A DNA stretch of 6,403 bases from an uncultured Flammeovirgaceae bacterium (GTDB taxonomy: Bacteria; Bacteroidota; Bacteroidia; Cytophagales; Cyclobacteriaceae): contig CAMLLI010000274.1 in assembly GCA_946480685.1 (NCBI GenBank), forward strand, positions 1-6,403. The letters run 5' to 3'. A program made the translations under genes and the position numbers. Numbering within the stretch: the first letter of the stretch is position 1; every line of letters starts with the position of its first letter. Shown here piece by piece: positions 1 to 6,370 of this stretch. The notes under the pieces were generated by a model. It saw only the letters and a list, made by a program, of their open reading frames with translations. It searched no databases and was not told the DNA's origin.

Positions 1-1170
1 GTAAATGAATCGCTGGTATGGCTCGATGATATATATAGTCAGTTGATAGGATTTGCAGCCGATCAGATCTTCAATACTCCGGGCGCAACACCTTCGGCAG
101 ATCATACACGAATTGCTTCGGCATTGCAGCAGACATTTCATACAACGGATGAGCTATACGTCCAGTTGCTCGCATCACGGTTTTACCACATCGCGAGAAT
201 GTTACGCGAGCCTAACCGGGTTACTATATTTTGTGGTGGAAGTGGATGCAGAGCATCAGGCTCAAGCATTGTTGGTGCTTTTGTAGATACTCCGTATCAA
301 ATCCACCTGTGTGGCACCGGTAGAGATATAGCTACGTTTATACATGAAATGGGACATGCTGTTATTCCGAATGTCGGAATACGCAATACGGTAACACAAG
401 GAAACGGCATTACTGACAGAGCCTATGACCATGAACGCGTTTTTCATCATCTTACCCCGGAAGAAGCGCTGGACAATGCTGAATCCTATGGTATACTGGC
501 GGAAGCATTGCATACGAGAAGAGCAGGAAACCTGGTAACTCCTCAGCCCGACAGAACAAATTGCACCAATACATCTTTTGTGCTGTCTGCATTTGCAAGA
601 GCTGAGCTTTGGACAAGACGCGGATGGCAATTAGTTGGACAGATGGCTGGACGATTAAGAGGCGGTGCTCCGCTGGCAAGCCTGCCTGCGGGAGAATTGA
701 ATTTGGTAAACAGGCATTTGCCCTTTGTTACATCTGCAGCTGATCTCCAGGCTTTAAATAATTTATTTACCAATATATATACATCGTCTTATCATTCTTC
801 GTTCGGTTCGGTTCTCAATTGTCAGGGTGCTTCAAGTGCACCGTGCAGTAGCGGTGCCGTTGGTATTTCAGGAGCCGGAACGGTAACCTCTTCAGCCGTT
901 TCGCTGGGAGCGCAATCGCCCTCAGGAGAAGTTGACTTCTGTCCTGCGTGGTTCAGCTTATCAGAAACAGATCGTATCAAAACTACATTTGTTCTGTTCC
1001 TCATGGGAAGACCTTCGTGGATGCACTCGGGTATAAGCATGACAAATGCATTTGCTATAGCTGATTTCGCAAAGGCAACACTCGATGAGACGTTACCACC
1101 GCCAACAACACGAGACGCTGCAGAGCATTTCTTCCGTGATCAACCCACAGCACCGGTTACAACTCCTTAG
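1..1170 (+). CDS. Aspzincin-like (M35/lysine-specific endopeptidase-type) zinc metallopeptidase, 5' partial
   Basis: The frame is open from base 1 (V-N-E-S-L-V-W-L-D-D-I-Y), so the 5' end lies outside the window; the TTG at 43 is not a convincing start. The sequence shows FIHEMGHAV with HExxH at 343-357, then GITD (Asp codon 415-417) followed by AYDH and LTPEEALDNAESY. This matches the aspzincin layout: HExxH gives two zinc ligands and a GTxD-like Asp the third, followed by a conserved helix with an N-A-(D/E)-(S/N)-(Y/H) pattern. The Thr of GTxD is Ile here, and the Asp lies about 20 residues after the second His, farther than in classical fungal members. About 210 residues follow, with Ser/Gly-rich and Cys-containing stretches and a Pro/Thr-rich tail. 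By analogy with its neighbours, the missing N-terminus may carry a DUF4157 module; that is inference. It would hydrolyse peptide bonds; the substrate is unknown. Confidence 0.72.
   Translation, partial: VNESLVWLDDIYSQLIGFAADQIFNTPGATPSADHTRIASALQQTFHTTDELYVQLLASRFYHIARMLREPNRVTIFCGGSGCRASGSSIVGAFVDTPYQIHLCGTGRDIATFIHEMGHAVIPNVGIRNTVTQGNGITDRAYDHERVFHHLTPEEALDNAESYGILAEALHTRRAGNLVTPQPDRTNCTNTSFVLSAFARAELWTRRGWQLVGQMAGRLRGGAPLASLPAGELNLVNRHLPFVTSAADLQALNNLFTNIYTSSYHSSFGSVLNCQGASSAPCSSGAVGISGAGTVTSSAVSLGAQSPSGEVDFCPAWFSLSETDRIKTTFVLFLMGRPSWMHSGISMTNAFAIADFAKATLDETLPPPTTRDAAEHFFRDQPTAPVTTP
343..417 (+). other. Putative zinc-binding site: HEMGH plus downstream Asp
   Basis: HEMGH (343-357) supplies two His ligands and the general-base Glu. 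The GITD Asp at 415-417 is the predicted third ligand by analogy with aspzincins. The local context lacks the DUF4157 signatures (FMESRF, RIHTG, DIYF), so this is a separate peptidase type from the HELTH motifs in the following genes. Confidence 0.6.
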
Positions 1171-1196
1171 CTATAGATTGCTACTATAATAATCGC

Positions 1197-3068
1197 ATGA
1201 CACAACATCAGCACAATCAACAACCCCAAACAACGCAAGCTTCGTCACAACCTCCCCAAGGGGCGATAGGAAGCGATCAGGACAGTATAGTTTTGCCGAT
1301 CCAGTGTAAACTCACCGTTGGAGCAGTAGACGATCCGTTGGAAGCCGAAGCAGATGCTATGGCAGATAAAGTAATGCGCATGCCGGAAAACAGTTTTATA
1401 CAACGCAAGTGCAAGCATTGTGAAGAAGAGGAGAAAGCACAGCGCAAGCCTTTGGCTTCATTCATACAAAAGAAGGAAATGGCGGGTAGTGGTACCGTTG
1501 TCTCAGATTCCGTTAACAACCAGATAGCGTCCACCCGCGGCAGCGGAAGTGCGCTGGACAATTCCACGAAGAGTTTTATGGAAAGTCGTTTTGGGTCAGA
1601 CTTCTCCGATGTACGCATTCACACCGGGCAGTATGCAGCACAACTGTCGCAGGATCTGAATGCACACGCTTTCACGGTAGGAAATGATATATACTTTAAT
1701 TCCGGGAAATATACTCCCGGGTCTGACACCGGTAAATATCTGCTGGCTCATGAGTTAACCCATACCATACAACAACAGGGTATACAACGGAAAGTACAGC
1801 GCAGTGCCCGGGCCACCGGTCCTAACAGCGCAATAGTAGAGCATGAAGGCGCTACCTATCGGGTAACACGTGTTGTGAATACGACTACAACTACGACCAC
1901 ACCACGTCCACGATTCGGAGGCAGTGCCGATATGACCAACATCTCCATAAACCTGACATGGTGCAACGATCGGTTACGCGGAACTGTAACGCTGGGAGCA
2001 AATATACCCGAAGCAGCCCGCGAAGTTGCACAGCGTCTGCTGGACGCTATCACGCGTGGTGCATCCGGACGAGAGCTTTCGGAAATATTACGAAGTGCAG
2101 AGGCAACACCATTTCTGGAAGTTGTGTTAGCACAATCAGGTTCATTCCGCCTTACTGCGCGGGGAGAAATTACTGTGAACTCGCAGCGTGTTACCGGAGG
2201 TGGTGGCAGTGTTGATTTTGAAATAGGACCAGTGGACCTGGGCGTAGGTATAGATAGCAGCGAAGAAGGCGGTGTAAGTGTCATTCCACATATTCGGTAT
2301 ACACCGGGTCGTACGCAGGATCGGTTCCGATGTACGCAAATGCGGCAGCGTATTTCTACACGCTTTAAGTGTGAACGTCTCACACCGGCACACACGGAGA
2401 CAAGAACACGGACGGTAACATCAACCGATACGCAGACCAAGTATATATACTTTAATTATGCTACAGACACAATCAACGTTGCGCAGAGCAGGGAGAATCT
2501 TGCTGCTATACAACAATTGCTGGCCAGCGGTTATCGGGTAACACAAATACGTGGCTTTACTTCTCCCGAAGGACCACTGGGCCGAAGAAGAGGCAGTACC
2601 TTTATGGGTAACACACAGCTCGCAGAAGCACGCGCGAACGCAGCGCAACAACGCCTGCAGCAAATATGTACTGCACTTGCCGATACCGGAGGTTCGTGTG
2701 TCTCCGGAGTTGTACCGTCAGTCGGACCGTTGGGCATGGGCGAATTATACTCTTTGCCTGATGACTCCATTGAAGGAAATCCGTTGGCCCGGCATGCTAC
2801 CGGAGAATTTGAAACAAATCCGGCAGAAGCCGTGCATCGCGATGAAGCACTCATGCAGCGCCTGCAACCATTAACAGCAGCACAGCAAGCTGATATTATA
2901 TATCCATTACTGCGAAGAGCTGCTATTGTATTTGAGAAGGAAACTTCGCGCCCGGAAAGCTATGAACACCCGGTGCCGGAAAGTTACGCAGAAGTAACAT
3001 GTCCTTCGGAGGTGGTGAATGAAGCGCAACTGGTGCTGTCATTATACAATCCGCCCAGACAACCGTGA
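1197..3068 (+). CDS. DUF4157 (eCIS_core) protein with C-terminal OmpA-like domain
   Basis: A 623-residue protein. Residues 1-30 are a Q/P/S-rich, probably disordered leader with no signal peptide. Residues 33-60 hold the 'QCKLTVGAVDDPLEAEADAM' helix, 68-84 an IQRK-CKHC-EEEE-KAQRK segment, and about 118-193 the DUF4157 core ending in LLAHELTH (HELTH at 185-189). After IQRKVQR comes a seven-Thr run (229-235), then an unrecognised middle region (about 240-410, probably beta-rich with one helical stretch). Residues about 414-490 form an OmpA-like domain: IYFNYATDTI, IRGFTSPEG, then N-x-x-L-A-E-A-R-A. The usual peptidoglycan-contacting Asp (GHTD) is replaced by Ser456, while the Arg (R479) is kept, so diaminopimelate binding is doubtful. 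The last 130 residues are not recognised. The ATG at 1197 is chosen because it gives a leader of similar size to the paralogues. No Shine-Dalgarno sequence is seen. It is probably co-transcribed with the gene 26 bp upstream. Confidence 0.88.
   Translation: MTQHQHNQQPQTTQASSQPPQGAIGSDQDSIVLPIQCKLTVGAVDDPLEAEADAMADKVMRMPENSFIQRKCKHCEEEEKAQRKPLASFIQKKEMAGSGTVVSDSVNNQIASTRGSGSALDNSTKSFMESRFGSDFSDVRIHTGQYAAQLSQDLNAHAFTVGNDIYFNSGKYTPGSDTGKYLLAHELTHTIQQQGIQRKVQRSARATGPNSAIVEHEGATYRVTRVVNTTTTTTTPRPRFGGSADMTNISINLTWCNDRLRGTVTLGANIPEAAREVAQRLLDAITRGASGRELSEILRSAEATPFLEVVLAQSGSFRLTARGEITVNSQRVTGGGGSVDFEIGPVDLGVGIDSSEEGGVSVIPHIRYTPGRTQDRFRCTQMRQRISTRFKCERLTPAHTETRTRTVTSTDTQTKYIYFNYATDTINVAQSRENLAAIQQLLASGYRVTQIRGFTSPEGPLGRRRGSTFMGNTQLAEARANAAQQRLQQICTALADTGGSCVSGVVPSVGPLGMGELYSLPDDSIEGNPLARHATGEFETNPAEAVHRDEALMQRLQPLTAAQQADIIYPLLRRAAIVFEKETSRPESYEHPVPESYAEVTCPSEVVNEAQLVLSLYNPPRQP
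1287..1775 (+). repeat. DUF4157 N-terminal module, copy 1 of 3
   Basis: This segment encodes the shared module of gene 2, from IVLPIQCKLT to HELTHTIQQ. It resembles the segments at 3220-3714 and 4918-5406 in protein and in DNA. A 26-base stretch (1320-1345) is identical in all three copies. A 32-base stretch (1392-1423) is identical to 3325-3356 in copy 2. Confidence 0.9.
1881..1901 (+). repeat. Thr-codon tract (seven ACN codons)
   Basis: Seven consecutive Thr codons (mixed ACG, ACT, ACA and ACC) follow Asn228 and precede P-R-P-R. It looks like a flexible linker between the DUF4157 module and the middle region. The mixed codons argue against simple slippage phase variation. Confidence 0.6.
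2436..2666 (+). other. OmpA-like domain of gene 2 (variant, Asp replaced)
   Basis: The region encodes beta1 (YIYFNYATDTI), a helix (SRENLAAIQQLLASG), the GFTSPEG turn and a helix with LAEARANAAQQRL. This is the OmpA_C-type order. GFTS replaces the usual GHTD, and an Arg/Gly insert lengthens the loop before the Arg-bearing helix. No NRRVE-type final strand is seen. Confidence 0.65.
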
Positions 3069-3135
3069 TTATATCGGAAGTCTGCTCGCAGGATTTTTCA
3101 GCAATATATATATAGGCTTATATAAGTTGAGAACT
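3069..3135 (+). other. AT-rich spacer before gene 3 with palindrome CTTATATAAG
   Basis: A 67-base gap with a run of alternating AT (about 3103-3114) and a perfect 10-base palindrome at 3117-3126. There is no Shine-Dalgarno sequence before the ATG at 3136. TAAGTTGA at 3123-3130 weakly resembles the Bacteroidota -7 box TAnnTTTG, but it lies only 5 bases from the start, so no promoter is called. The gap is compatible with read-through from gene 2. Confidence 0.3.
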
Positions 3136-4776
3136 ATGAAAGAGACGTCATCCGCACATTATGAAACAAGGCAGGCAGCAGAATCCTGCGCGCACAGCCC
3201 GGCAGCAAATGAACAAAATATAGTTTCGCCCATTCAATGTAAACTAACCGTTGGAGCAGTAGACGATCCGTTGGAAGCGGAAGCTGATACCATGGCCGAC
3301 CGTATAATGCGCATGCCGGAAAGTAGTTTTATACAACGCAAGTGCAAGCATTGTGAGGAAGAGGAAAAGGCACAGCGAAAGTCTATATCTTCCTTCGTTC
3401 AAAAAAAAGATACTGCTTCAACCGGTAATCAGTCAGCTATAGCAGATGCCACGAGCGATACTATACACTCAACGCGTGGGGGAGGCAGTGCTATGGATGC
3501 ATCGACTAAAGAATTTATGGAGAGTCGGTTCGATACTGATTTCTCATCGGTACGTATCCACACCGGAAGCTATGCTTCACAATTGTCCAACGACTTACAG
3601 GCACAGGCCTTTACAGTCGGCAACGATATATACTTTAATGCAGGCAAATATACTCCCGGCTCATCCTCCGGAAAACATTTACTGGCGCACGAGTTGACAC
3701 ACGTTGTTCAGCAATCGGGAAATATAGCCCGGCAAATCAGGCGGCAACCGAAAGAAGACGAGGGGCCGAAAAGTGACCTTGGCAAAGAACTCAATAAGAA
3801 TGAACTCTTCCAGGAATTACCCGAGTTTGCCCGCAAAAAGATACTCGATGAAATAGACAAGGCGCCTCAGACCATTACCAAGGTTATGCTTGATAAAATT
3901 ATAGACCTTGCACCGGTCGACAATAAGTATAAAGAAGGATTGAAAAAAGTAGGAGAGGGAATCATTGATATCATTGCCAATAGAAAAGGTCCCTCCGGCA
4001 GTGTATGCGATGGGGCCGCGGGCTATTACGAAGGTAAAACCAGGGACTTCAAAGGTATGTGTTGTCATGGTACTTTTGAAAGCGCACAAACCTGTTGTCC
4101 GAAAGACAAATTGGCGATAGCAGATCCGCGCGTTTGTTGCAGCGCGGATGAATTTGTGAATGCAGAAAAAAAGTGCGAAAAATTCGGACCAGTAGATCCT
4201 ACGAAACTATGTATACCACCCGGTAAAAAAGATTCACTGGGCAAATGTTGCATGCCTCCGTTTGAAGTGGTGGATGGCATGTGCGTGTCGCCTCAGAAAC
4301 CAGAGCCCAAGCCACAACCCTTTAGCCTGAGTTTTAAACTTGGCGTTATCGATGACTATCACATTAATGAATCCGTTCTGAACACTCGACAGAAGCCGCG
4401 CTTTGAGACAATCAAAAAACAAATTCATGATTTCATGGAGATGTGCCCTGCGAGCATGGTTATGATTACAGGGTTCGCTGATAAGCCCGGCACTGAAGAA
4501 CATAATATGGATTTAGGACAACGCAGAGCTGATCACATCAAATTCCAGTTACAGTTAGATCTGATAAAACTTCGTGTAGGAGGCTTGCCATCATTGATCT
4601 TTGCACGCTCAGAAGGAGAGAGTAACCCGGTTGACAAAGAGGCAGGAGAAAAATACTCCGCTGCTAACAGACGAGTAGAGATCGAGTTCAGCTCCATGTG
4701 TCCGCCACTCGGAAGTCGAAAACCATTTGAGGATACGCCACTGCGGCAACAACGTCCATGGACGTTTACTCGATGA
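3136..4776 (+). CDS. DUF4157 (eCIS_core) protein with cysteine-rich domain and OmpA-like domain
   Basis: A 546-residue protein from the ATG at 3136. An in-frame ATG at 3019 would add 39 residues and overlap gene 2. The later start is preferred because its MKE leader and its distance to the module match gene 4. Residues 33-60 are the EAEAD helix, 66-82 IQRK-CKHC-EEEE, and 118-193 the DUF4157 core with HELTH at 185-189. Residues about 205-285 form a Lys/Glu-rich, amphipathic helical linker. Residues 291-383 contain 12 Cys, including four CC pairs (309-310, 320-321, 334-335, 371-372). Residues about 396-519 are an OmpA-like domain with GFAD (D449), LGQRRA (R464) and final NRRVEIEF, so both peptidoglycan-contacting residues of the family are present. 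No signal peptide is visible, which fits loading from the cytoplasm. The role as eCIS cargo or an envelope-anchoring factor is inferred. Confidence 0.88.
   Translation: MKETSSAHYETRQAAESCAHSPAANEQNIVSPIQCKLTVGAVDDPLEAEADTMADRIMRMPESSFIQRKCKHCEEEEKAQRKSISSFVQKKDTASTGNQSAIADATSDTIHSTRGGGSAMDASTKEFMESRFDTDFSSVRIHTGSYASQLSNDLQAQAFTVGNDIYFNAGKYTPGSSSGKHLLAHELTHVVQQSGNIARQIRRQPKEDEGPKSDLGKELNKNELFQELPEFARKKILDEIDKAPQTITKVMLDKIIDLAPVDNKYKEGLKKVGEGIIDIIANRKGPSGSVCDGAAGYYEGKTRDFKGMCCHGTFESAQTCCPKDKLAIADPRVCCSADEFVNAEKKCEKFGPVDPTKLCIPPGKKDSLGKCCMPPFEVVDGMCVSPQKPEPKPQPFSLSFKLGVIDDYHINESVLNTRQKPRFETIKKQIHDFMEMCPASMVMITGFADKPGTEEHNMDLGQRRADHIKFQLQLDLIKLRVGGLPSLIFARSEGESNPVDKEAGEKYSAANRRVEIEFSSMCPPLGSRKPFEDTPLRQQRPWTFTR
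3220..3714 (+). repeat. DUF4157 N-terminal module, copy 2 of 3
   Basis: It encodes the shared module of gene 3, from about IVSPIQCKLT to HELTHVVQQ. The 26-base stretch common to all copies is at 3253-3278. The CKHC/EEEE segment and the AFTVGNDIYFN..KYTPGS segment are closest to copy 1, while the linker around 93-112 of the protein is divergent. Confidence 0.9.
4000..4290 (+). other. Cysteine-rich CC-repeat domain of gene 3
   Basis: Twelve cysteines lie in about 95 residues, in a loose repeat of the form CC-x(9-12)-C(C): GMCCHGTFESAQTCC, then to RVCC, then to KKC, LC, GKCC and DGMC. The even count and doubled Cys suggest disulfide bonding or metal binding. 'CC-P...-DG.C' units occur in other bacterial envelope or secreted proteins. 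No specific family is assigned. Confidence 0.65.
4321..4692 (+). other. OmpA-like peptidoglycan-binding domain of gene 3
   Basis: It follows a P-x-P-x-P linker (EPKPQP). The order is: strand (FSLSFKLGVIDDYHI), helix (RFETIKKQIHDFM), strand plus turn (MVMITGFADKPGTEEHN), helix (LGQRRADHIKFQL), and final strand after NRR (NRRVEIEF). D449 and R464 match the Asp and Arg that contact diaminopimelate in characterised OmpA domains. Confidence 0.8.
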
Positions 4777-4833
4777 TATATAGTATGATTAGTATCGATG
4801 TGTAAAATATATACTTAAAAATTAAGCGATAGC
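4777..4833 (+). other. AT-rich spacer before gene 4 with small inverted repeat
   Basis: A 57-base, very AT-rich gap. CTTAA-AAA-TTAAG at 4814-4826 is a short inverted repeat. TATACTTA at 4810-4817 loosely resembles a Bacteroidota -7 element (TAnnTTTG), but no clear -33 element is seen. No Shine-Dalgarno sequence precedes the ATG at 4834. The hairpin is too short and too AT-rich to call a terminator. Confidence 0.25.
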
Positions 4834-6370
4834 ATGAAAGAAGTATTAGCGGCTCGTACACCAGGCACGGCACCTGCTGCCCTTACCACAAATACTGCCA
4901 ATACCGAGGAACAAAGTGTGGTGTTACCGGTGCAGTGTAAACTTACGGTAGGAGCAGTAGACGATCCGTTGGAAGCCGAGGCTGATGCGATGGCCGATCA
5001 AGTAGTGTCTATACCACAAAATAGTTTTATACAACGCAAATGTTCACATTGTGACGAAGAGGAGAAGGCGCAACGCAAACCACTCGCAGCGTTCATACAA
5101 AAAAAGGAAGCTTCCGCCGGTAGTACAGTTGTATCGGAGTCGGTCAGCAATCAGATAACATCAAGCCGTGGCCATGGCAGTATGTTAGACAGCAGTACCA
5201 AAAGTTTTATGGAAAGTCGTTTCGGCAGTGACTTTTCGAACGTGCGTATCCATACAGGCAATGAAGCTGCTTCACTCTCTACAAAATTAAATGCCCAGGC
5301 TTTTACTATTGGTCAGGATATATACTTTGACAACGGGAAATTCGCTCCTGCATCATCGGCGGGAAAAAGATTACTGGCACACGAACTGACGCATGTTGTT
5401 CAGCAAGCCAACACCGTACAAAGACACTATATTCAGAGAGTTCCGTTCCGGAGACGCGACCCTATACATGACTTTATTCTGGATGATTTCAGTCGCGAAA
5501 CCGGACTGCCGCGCGATCGCGTTACACAACATAGTGCTGAGTATGCAGCATGGTTACGCAACCGTCCTGTTCGTCTCGGAACTTCTGCCGGCGGAAGAGG
5601 TATATATGCTTATGAATTTCCTGGTATCACAACGAATCGCGCCCTCGTAATCGGAGGTGTTCACGGTTCTGAGTTATCCGGAATTGAAGTGGTCGAACAA
5701 CTTATCACGCAATTGCGAACAGGTCCGCGTCCACATTATACCGTGACTATTGTACCGCGATTGTTTCCGGACAATGCCAGCGTTCGCGAAGGAGATCCTG
5801 CCGCTATTCAAGCCGATTCAAATGTAGGCAGATATACTCGTGGTACAGGCGTAGATCCCAACCGGCAAATGCCGGAGTTCGGCAGATCGTTTGATCCGTC
5901 TAACCCCGTTGACAGCAGAGGCAGAACCATCGAAGCAGAAAACATCATGTTGCTGGAGCTTATCGATCGAATCAAACCCGCCAGAGTTGTAAGTGTACAT
6001 GCCATGCATAGTGATGCATCAGCCGGTATATTTGCTGACCCGCGAACGGATCAGAATCAAATTGCATCAGGTTATGATACCGATCGTGAACTGGCACTTG
6101 AAATGGCGCGGCTCGCACAGCAGCGTGGTGCCGCTGTGAGTGGCAATCGTTTAGGTTCGAAAAATGAAAATACTACCTATGCGTTGGATCCTCCTATAGC
6201 GCAGGCCGGTCAGCGACAAACACGAAGCAGAGGACAAGCAACAGCTGATCATCGCGGTGAAGGCGTAAGCCTGGGAGGCTGGGGCAGTACAGCGGTATGC
6301 GATGCTACGCATCCCGAACGAAACCGGGCTGCCATGCGAATCATTACAATCGAAATGCCGCGTGGCCAAC
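4834..6370 (+). CDS. DUF4157 (eCIS_core) - M14 zinc carboxypeptidase fusion, 3' partial at contig end
   Basis: At least 512 residues. Residues 1-28 are an Ala/Thr-rich leader; 33-60 the EAEAD helix; 66-82 IQRK-CSHC-DEEE; about 116-191 the DUF4157 core with HELTH at 183-187. Then come VQRH and IQR peptides. From about 248 an M14 peptidase domain follows: LVIGGVHGSE with zinc ligands H277 and E280, GVDPNR with substrate-binding N343-R344, VVSVHA with third ligand H389, and ITIEMP with catalytic E507. All key M14 residues are present, so it should be active. The layout is closest to the MpaA/succinylglutamate-desuccinylase-like side of M14, which includes enzymes acting on murein peptides; the actual substrate is unknown. 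The apparent stop at 6391-6393 lies in sequencing-adapter sequence, so the last seven residues of that frame are artefactual. Because E507 is near the normal end of the fold, only the C-terminal tail is likely missing. Confidence 0.87.
4918..5406 (+). repeat. DUF4157 N-terminal module, copy 3 of 3
   Basis: It encodes the shared module of gene 4, from VVLPVQCKLT to HELTHVVQQ. The 26-base stretch common to all copies is at 4951-4976. The IQKKE...TVVS.SV.NQI linker is closest to copy 1, but the part around IGQDIYFDNGKFAP has diverged from both other copies. Confidence 0.9.
5575..6360 (+). other. M14 peptidase domain of gene 4
   Basis: Zinc-site HxxE (H277-G-S-E280, codons from 5662), D-P-N-R (N343, R344), third zinc His (H389) and TIE catalytic Glu (E507) occur in the order and approximate spacing expected of M14 carboxypeptidases. 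It is joined directly to the DUF4157 module by a linker of about 55 residues. Confidence 0.85.

Noticed and set aside
22..39. CTCGATGATATATA-like string shared by 22-39 and 4769-4784
   Set aside because: The two differ by an AT insertion, one is inside a coding frame and the other spans a stop codon, and the flanks do not match. It looks like chance in TATA-rich sequence.
343..357. HEMGH of gene 1 as another DUF4157 HExxH
   Set aside because: The DUF4157 hallmarks (FMESRF, RIHTG, AFT.G.DIYF just upstream) are absent, whereas aspzincin-type downstream motifs are present.
1185..1190. TATAAT hexamer just before gene 2
   Set aside because: It is only 6 bases from the ATG, has no paired -35 element, and TATAAT is not the main promoter box in Bacteroidota.
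1856..2440. Long antisense open frame opposite gene 2 (and shorter ones elsewhere)
   Set aside because: Its translation is Arg/Ser/Val-rich low-complexity sequence with no recognisable domain, opposite a well-supported gene; it is a shadow of the codon usage.
3019..3135. Earlier in-frame ATG at 3019 for gene 3, giving 39 extra residues with a hydrophobic stretch (IGSLLAGFF) that could mimic a signal peptide
   Set aside because: It overlaps the coding end of gene 2 by 50 bases, the stretch is not followed by a clear cleavage site, and the paralogue gene 4 starts with the same MKE at the position matching 3136.
4814..4826. CTTAA-AAA-TTAAG as a rho-independent terminator after gene 3
   Set aside because: A 5-bp stem with almost no GC is too weak, and no U-rich tail follows on the plus strand.
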